17,089 bases of DNA from an uncultured Taibaiella sp. (GTDB lineage: Bacteria; Bacteroidota; Bacteroidia; Chitinophagales; Chitinophagaceae): positions 1 to 17,089 of the forward strand of contig CALMXV010000356.1 in assembly GCA_937871155.1 (NCBI GenBank). Direction: 5' to 3'. The notes under the pieces were generated by a model that saw nothing but the letters and a program-made list of their open reading frames with translations, searched no databases and was not told the DNA's origin. Of the stretch, positions 13,640 to 17,089 are shown piece by piece. The first letter of the stretch is position 1; every line of letters begins with the position of its first letter. The translations under genes and the position numbers were made by a program.

Positions 13640-14650
13640 ATGAAGCATTTTTCATTTATAAAATCTACTGAAATCTCCGAATTGATTTCCTATCGAGCAG
13701 GTGAAACTAAATTGGGCGAAAACATAAAAACCATTCAGGGAACTGATTGGAAAAATGAGCTTGCAACTTCCACTGCTAAGTTTGTATTGCTAGGTATTCC
13801 TGAAGATATCGGTGTGCGTGCCAATTTAGGTATCGGCGGTACACAATCATTATGGCAACCTGCATTAAAAGCGGTTTTGAATATTCAAGATACGCCTTTC
13901 TTGTCCGGCAAAAACTTGCTGGTATTAGGTCATTTTGATTTTACAACTTGGATGACAGAAAGCAAGAATGCGACTCTGGAGGAATTAAGAAGAATGGTAG
14001 CTGCTATAGATGAGGAAGTATATCCTTTAATCGAAACTATAGTTGCAACAGGAAAAATCCCAATTGTCATAGGTGGTGGCCACAACAATGCCTATCCGAA
14101 TATAAAAGGTGCTAGTCGTGCAATGAACAAAAAAATCAATTGTGTGAATTTAGATGCCCATAGTGATTTTAGGATAAAGGAAGGACGGCATAGTGGGAAT
14201 GGGTTTCGGTATGCAAAAGATGAAGGCTACTTAGACAAATATGCACTTATAGGGCTTCACGAAAATTATAACAGTGCCCCAATCATTCAAGAATTAGAAC
14301 AGCATCAAGACATCTACTACAACACTTATGATTCTATTTTCATCCGGGAACAACTTAGTTATAGCCATGCGTTAAATGAAGCTTATAAATTTATTCATCA
14401 TAATACCATTGGTATAGAGTTGGACCTAGACTGTATAGCAGATACATTGTCGAGTGCCGCTACACCTTGTGGCATCACTACTTTACAAGCTCGACAATAC
14501 ATTCACTTCTTTGGTCAACATGAATCAGTTGCTTACCTACATCTAACAGAGGGGGCAGTAATGCTGGATGATGGACGAGAAAATAAGTTGACTCCTAAGC
14601 TAGCCGCCTATCTAGTTACTGATTTTATGAAAGCACAATTGAACCAATAA
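13640..14650 (+). CDS. Formimidoylglutamase-like arginase-fold enzyme
   Basis: This 336-residue protein belongs to the arginase/ureohydrolase fold. The six metal-ligand positions of arginase are all kept: H148 (GGGHNN), D172, H174 and D176 (LDAHSD), and D262 and D264 (IELDLD), so it should hold a two-manganese centre. The glycine in GGGH replaces the Asp of the arginase GGDH; this form is, from memory, usual in Bacteroidota proteins annotated as formimidoylglutamase, which splits N-formimidoyl-glutamate into glutamate and formamide in histidine breakdown. That substrate is inferred: no hutH, hutU or hutI is nearby, so a related ureohydrolase reaction is possible. It is alone on its strand and ends 5 bases from the stop of the convergent antiporter gene. 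Confidence 0.8.
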   Translation: MKHFSFIKSTEISELISYRAGETKLGENIKTIQGTDWKNELATSTAKFVLLGIPEDIGVRANLGIGGTQSLWQPALKAVLNIQDTPFLSGKNLLVLGHFDFTTWMTESKNATLEELRRMVAAIDEEVYPLIETIVATGKIPIVIGGGHNNAYPNIKGASRAMNKKINCVNLDAHSDFRIKEGRHSGNGFRYAKDEGYLDKYALIGLHENYNSAPIIQELEQHQDIYYNTYDSIFIREQLSYSHALNEAYKFIHHNTIGIELDLDCIADTLSSAATPCGITTLQARQYIHFFGQHESVAYLHLTEGAVMLDDGRENKLTPKLAAYLVTDFMKAQLNQ

Positions 14651-14655
14651 ACTGA

Positions 14656-16827
14656 TTATTTTTTCTTGAATAGGTTTTTCAATGATCTGCCGACATTGCC
14701 TATAGCTTCTATTTTGTCAGTTATGGTTTCTATTAGTGCCCCATCCGATTGTTCGATATTTTCCATATTAATCCCGATTTCTAGTTGCTCAGGATATAGA
14801 ATAAGGAAACTGTTTTCAGTAAAATGAATTGGTAAATCTTGTGATAATTTATTGAGATACGTTTGATAAGAACTTGTGTTTTTACGGGCTGTTACCAACA
14901 CTAAAAAATCATCTGCCTTTAGCTCTTTGGAAAAGTCTGCAAAATAATCCCAGTGAGTATATTCTTTGAAATGTATCTGTATTTGAATGTTCGCTTGAAT
15001 ACTTAACAACTGTAATTCTTCAAGCACATTGGACGAGCTATAGAAATAAAGAGGCATTCCCGATTCGGCAGCTATCGTTGTGATTCGTTTATACCAATGT
15101 ACAAAACCTGGTTCTGTTTCTGCCTTATCCGGAACTAGTGTTACAATTCTTTTCAATGTATTGAATGGCTGAATGGGTTTGTATATATAAACATTTCCCC
15201 AGTTCCTTCTTAATACTTTCTCAGCTGTAGCCCCAAAGAATACTTGTTGATTTGCTTGTTGATGTAAGCCTATAAGTGTATCTGTGATTTGTTGTTCCTT
15301 AATAGTGTAAATCATACCATTTGCAATATTGGCATCATAACGTATGATGGGAATAATGGTATTCTCGGATGCAGAGCCGTGCATTACCGCTCTGTCCAAT
15401 ACTTTTTTACTCATAGCCACTCCTCCGTTTTTATTGTCTTGTGTGTCGTCCACTACTTGTAGCGCATATACAGGGGCTTTGCTTTTCCCGGGCTTTAGCA
15501 TCAGGGCTAAATCCATCATGGGTACTACCATTTCCATATTTAAAATGGAAACTAATATTTTCTCATCATTGCTAGATGTTGCATCCTCATCAAGGTGCCC
15601 CTCTGGTGCGGTCACAATAGTGCGAGCTGCTTTTTCTACTACAAAAGAACTGATAGCACAGCTAAACAAAATCAATAAGATTGTGCCGTTAAGGACGTCT
15701 TCATTCAACAATCTTATGGGTACGCCGGCTGCCGTCTCACCTATGATTATATTATACCCAACTAAGATGATAGCAAGAGTTGCAGCTGCATGAGCGGTAC
15801 TTAACCCAAACATAAGCCTTCGCTGTTGAACACTCATGCCAAATACCCTTTGTGTTATCCAAGCTGCAAGATACTTGGTGACTATAGCTACCGAAATGAT
15901 TACCCCAGCTACCTTAAGGGCATCCCATCCTTTCATGATGACTTTTACATCCACCAACATACCCACACCTATCAAGAAAAAAGGAATGAAAATAGCATTG
16001 CCAACAAAGTTGATGCGATTCATCAACGCAGACTGATGTGGGATAAATTTATTCAACACCAATCCAGAAAAGAAGGCTCCAATGATTGCTTCTATACCTG
16101 CCGCTTCTGCTAGAAAAGCTGATAAAAACACAGTAGCCAAAACAAAAATATACTGCGATATACTGTCTTCAAATTTTTTGAAAAACCAGCGAATGACCGG
16201 CGGGAATAAAAAGAAAATGATACCTACAAATGCAATAGTTGACACCCCTAATTTTACCCAAAACATAGAAGAAACATCTTCTTTAGTCATACCGGCTATG
16301 ATGGCTAAAATCAATAGCGCTAAGATATCGGTAATCATGGTGCCACCTATAACTAAAGTCACCGCTTTATTTCTAATGATGCCGTATTTACTAGCTATAG
16401 GGTAGGCTACTAATGTATGAGTGGAAAACATACTTGCCAACAACATAGATGACATAAAGCTATATCCCAACAAATAATAACTAGCTAACGTACCAAAGAC
16501 AAAGGGTAAAGCAAATGTGGCAAGGCCAAAGAAGAGAATTTTCTTTGTGTTCTTTTTAAACTCTGCTAAGTCTATTTCTAAACCTGCCAAAAACATGATG
16601 TATAATAATCCTACGGTACCAAACAATACGATACTACTATCTCTTGTCAAAAAATTAAAGCCATAAGGACCTACCAGAATACCGGCGACTATAAGTCCAA
16701 TGATATGAGGTACTTTGATTTTATTGAGGAGTATAGGTGCAAACAAAATGATGAACAATACCAGAGAAAATATTATCACCGGATTGGTCAATGGTAAGGA
16801 AAAATCTAAAGACGCTAATAGTAGCAT
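14656..16827 (-). CDS. CPA2-family cation:proton antiporter with cytoplasmic C-terminal region
   Basis: This 723-residue inner-membrane protein has about 12 membrane helices (residues about 12-400) followed by a cytoplasmic region of about 320 residues. Motifs of the Na+/H+ exchanger (CPA2) domain are clear: YIMFLAGLEIDL in helix 3, ITDILALLIL around the ion-binding aspartate of helix 5, AAGIEAIIGAFFSGLVLNK, and FIPFFLIGVGMLVD. The tail has alternating strand/helix stretches (for example EKILVSILNM and KRIVTLVPDK) that look like two universal-stress-protein-like units, not the Rossmann TrkA-N domain of KefB/KefC; this is a weak reading. It probably exchanges Na+ or K+ for protons. The ATG at 16827 is 17 bases after the stop of the upstream gene, so the two may form an operon. 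The hutG-like gene converges on it with 5 bases between stops. Confidence 0.9.
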   Translation of the reverse strand: MLLLASLDFSLPLTNPVIIFSLVLFIILFAPILLNKIKVPHIIGLIVAGILVGPYGFNFLTRDSSIVLFGTVGLLYIMFLAGLEIDLAEFKKNTKKILFFGLATFALPFVFGTLASYYLLGYSFMSSMLLASMFSTHTLVAYPIASKYGIIRNKAVTLVIGGTMITDILALLILAIIAGMTKEDVSSMFWVKLGVSTIAFVGIIFFLFPPVIRWFFKKFEDSISQYIFVLATVFLSAFLAEAAGIEAIIGAFFSGLVLNKFIPHQSALMNRINFVGNAIFIPFFLIGVGMLVDVKVIMKGWDALKVAGVIISVAIVTKYLAAWITQRVFGMSVQQRRLMFGLSTAHAAATLAIILVGYNIIIGETAAGVPIRLLNEDVLNGTILLILFSCAISSFVVEKAARTIVTAPEGHLDEDATSSNDEKILVSILNMEMVVPMMDLALMLKPGKSKAPVYALQVVDDTQDNKNGGVAMSKKVLDRAVMHGSASENTIIPIIRYDANIANGMIYTIKEQQITDTLIGLHQQANQQVFFGATAEKVLRRNWGNVYIYKPIQPFNTLKRIVTLVPDKAETEPGFVHWYKRITTIAAESGMPLYFYSSSNVLEELQLLSIQANIQIQIHFKEYTHWDYFADFSKELKADDFLVLVTARKNTSSYQTYLNKLSQDLPIHFTENSFLILYPEQLEIGINMENIEQSDGALIETITDKIEAIGNVGRSLKNLFKKK

Positions 16828-16844
16828 GTAAGTGAGGTTAGGTA

Positions 16845-17089
16845 TTAGTATTGAATTTCTTTTTGTGATTTATCGGCATCTACACTATATACAATTTTAC
16901 AATTGGGCTTGTTAATCGTACGGGTGCCTTTCATCTTCTTCAAATCTTTATCATCTTGCGATAGTTCAATTTGCATATCTGTAGCTGAGCTTGAATCCAA
17001 CTGAGAAAGTTTTAAAGTGCTTCCGGTATAGTACCCGTTATATATTCTAACAAGCGATTTTTTAGCAAATACCTTGGCTATGATTTGAT
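16845..17089 (-). CDS. C-terminal end of an unidentified gene, cut by the window edge
   Basis: Minus-strand frame with stop TAA at 16845-16847 runs open to the window end and gives the last 80 residues of a protein that starts beyond 17089. It is Lys-rich and mostly polar, with strand-like stretches (KSLVRIYNGYYTGSTLKLSQ, then PNCKIVYSVDADKSQK at the end) and no recognisable domain. It ends 17 bases before the antiporter start, which suggests one transcript. I do not recognise the family, and the missing N-terminus means no localisation can be given. Confidence 0.6.
   Translation of the reverse strand, partial: QIIAKVFAKKSLVRIYNGYYTGSTLKLSQLDSSSATDMQIELSQDDKDLKKMKGTRTINKPNCKIVYSVDADKSQKEIQY

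Noticed and set aside
15344..15793. Open frame of 149 codons on the plus strand opposite the antiporter gene.
   Set aside because: It is antisense to a clear membrane-transporter gene and encodes no recognisable protein.
1..17089. Search for mobile elements, CRISPR arrays, tRNA/rRNA genes, toxin-antitoxin pairs and defence islands.
   Set aside because: Nothing found: all gaps are short, genes are conserved chromosomal types, and no regularly spaced repeats or transposase-like frames are seen.

Overview
The window looks like ordinary chromosomal DNA of an AT-rich member of the Bacteroidota, closest in feel to the Chitinophagaceae/Sphingobacteriia side. Reasons: a PorQ-type protein of the type IX secretion system; a Bacteroidota-style FabI; a 29-residue AURKAIP1/COX24-like basic protein next to an RNase E/G gene; phylum-typical TAnnTTTG promoter -7 boxes (four perfect matches in the right places); and a general lack of Shine-Dalgarno sequences. 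I see no insertion sequence, prophage, CRISPR array, tRNA or rRNA, and no gene-free stretch longer than about 230 bases.

Layout. (1) 43-2934: a Gfo/Idh/MocA oxidoreductase on the minus strand, diverging from a tightly overlapping plus-strand operon of a single-cysteine thioredoxin-like protein, a 64-residue two-helix membrane protein and an SPFH/band-7 membrane protein. (2) 2968-5483, minus: porQ, fabI and a small secreted helical protein, the last closed by a strong terminator. (3) 5607-8313, minus: a TPR membrane protein started by TTG, the 29-residue ribosomal-type protein, a 177-base structured spacer, and the RNase E/G gene. (4) 8544-10922, plus: lemA and two TPM-domain genes as an operon, then a short secreted TonB-C-domain protein. 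(5) 10975-12994: purB (plus) and gmk (minus) converge on a shared bidirectional terminator. (6) 13117-14650: a bacilliredoxin (minus) diverges from a formimidoylglutamase-like arginase-fold enzyme (plus). (7) 14656-17089, minus: a CPA2 antiporter with a long cytoplasmic tail, preceded by the end of an unidentified gene that runs off the window.

Most genes are housekeeping or envelope functions: purine nucleotide synthesis (purB, gmk), fatty acid elongation (fabI), RNA decay (rng) and the envelope (PorQ, LemA/TPM, SPFH, TonB-like, possible lipid A sugar enzyme). No defence system or obviously new gene system is visible. The points most worth a second look are the structured leader between the small ribosomal-type gene and rng (possible RNase autoregulation), the redox/membrane/SPFH three-gene module, and the promoter that places the purB transcript start almost on its start codon.
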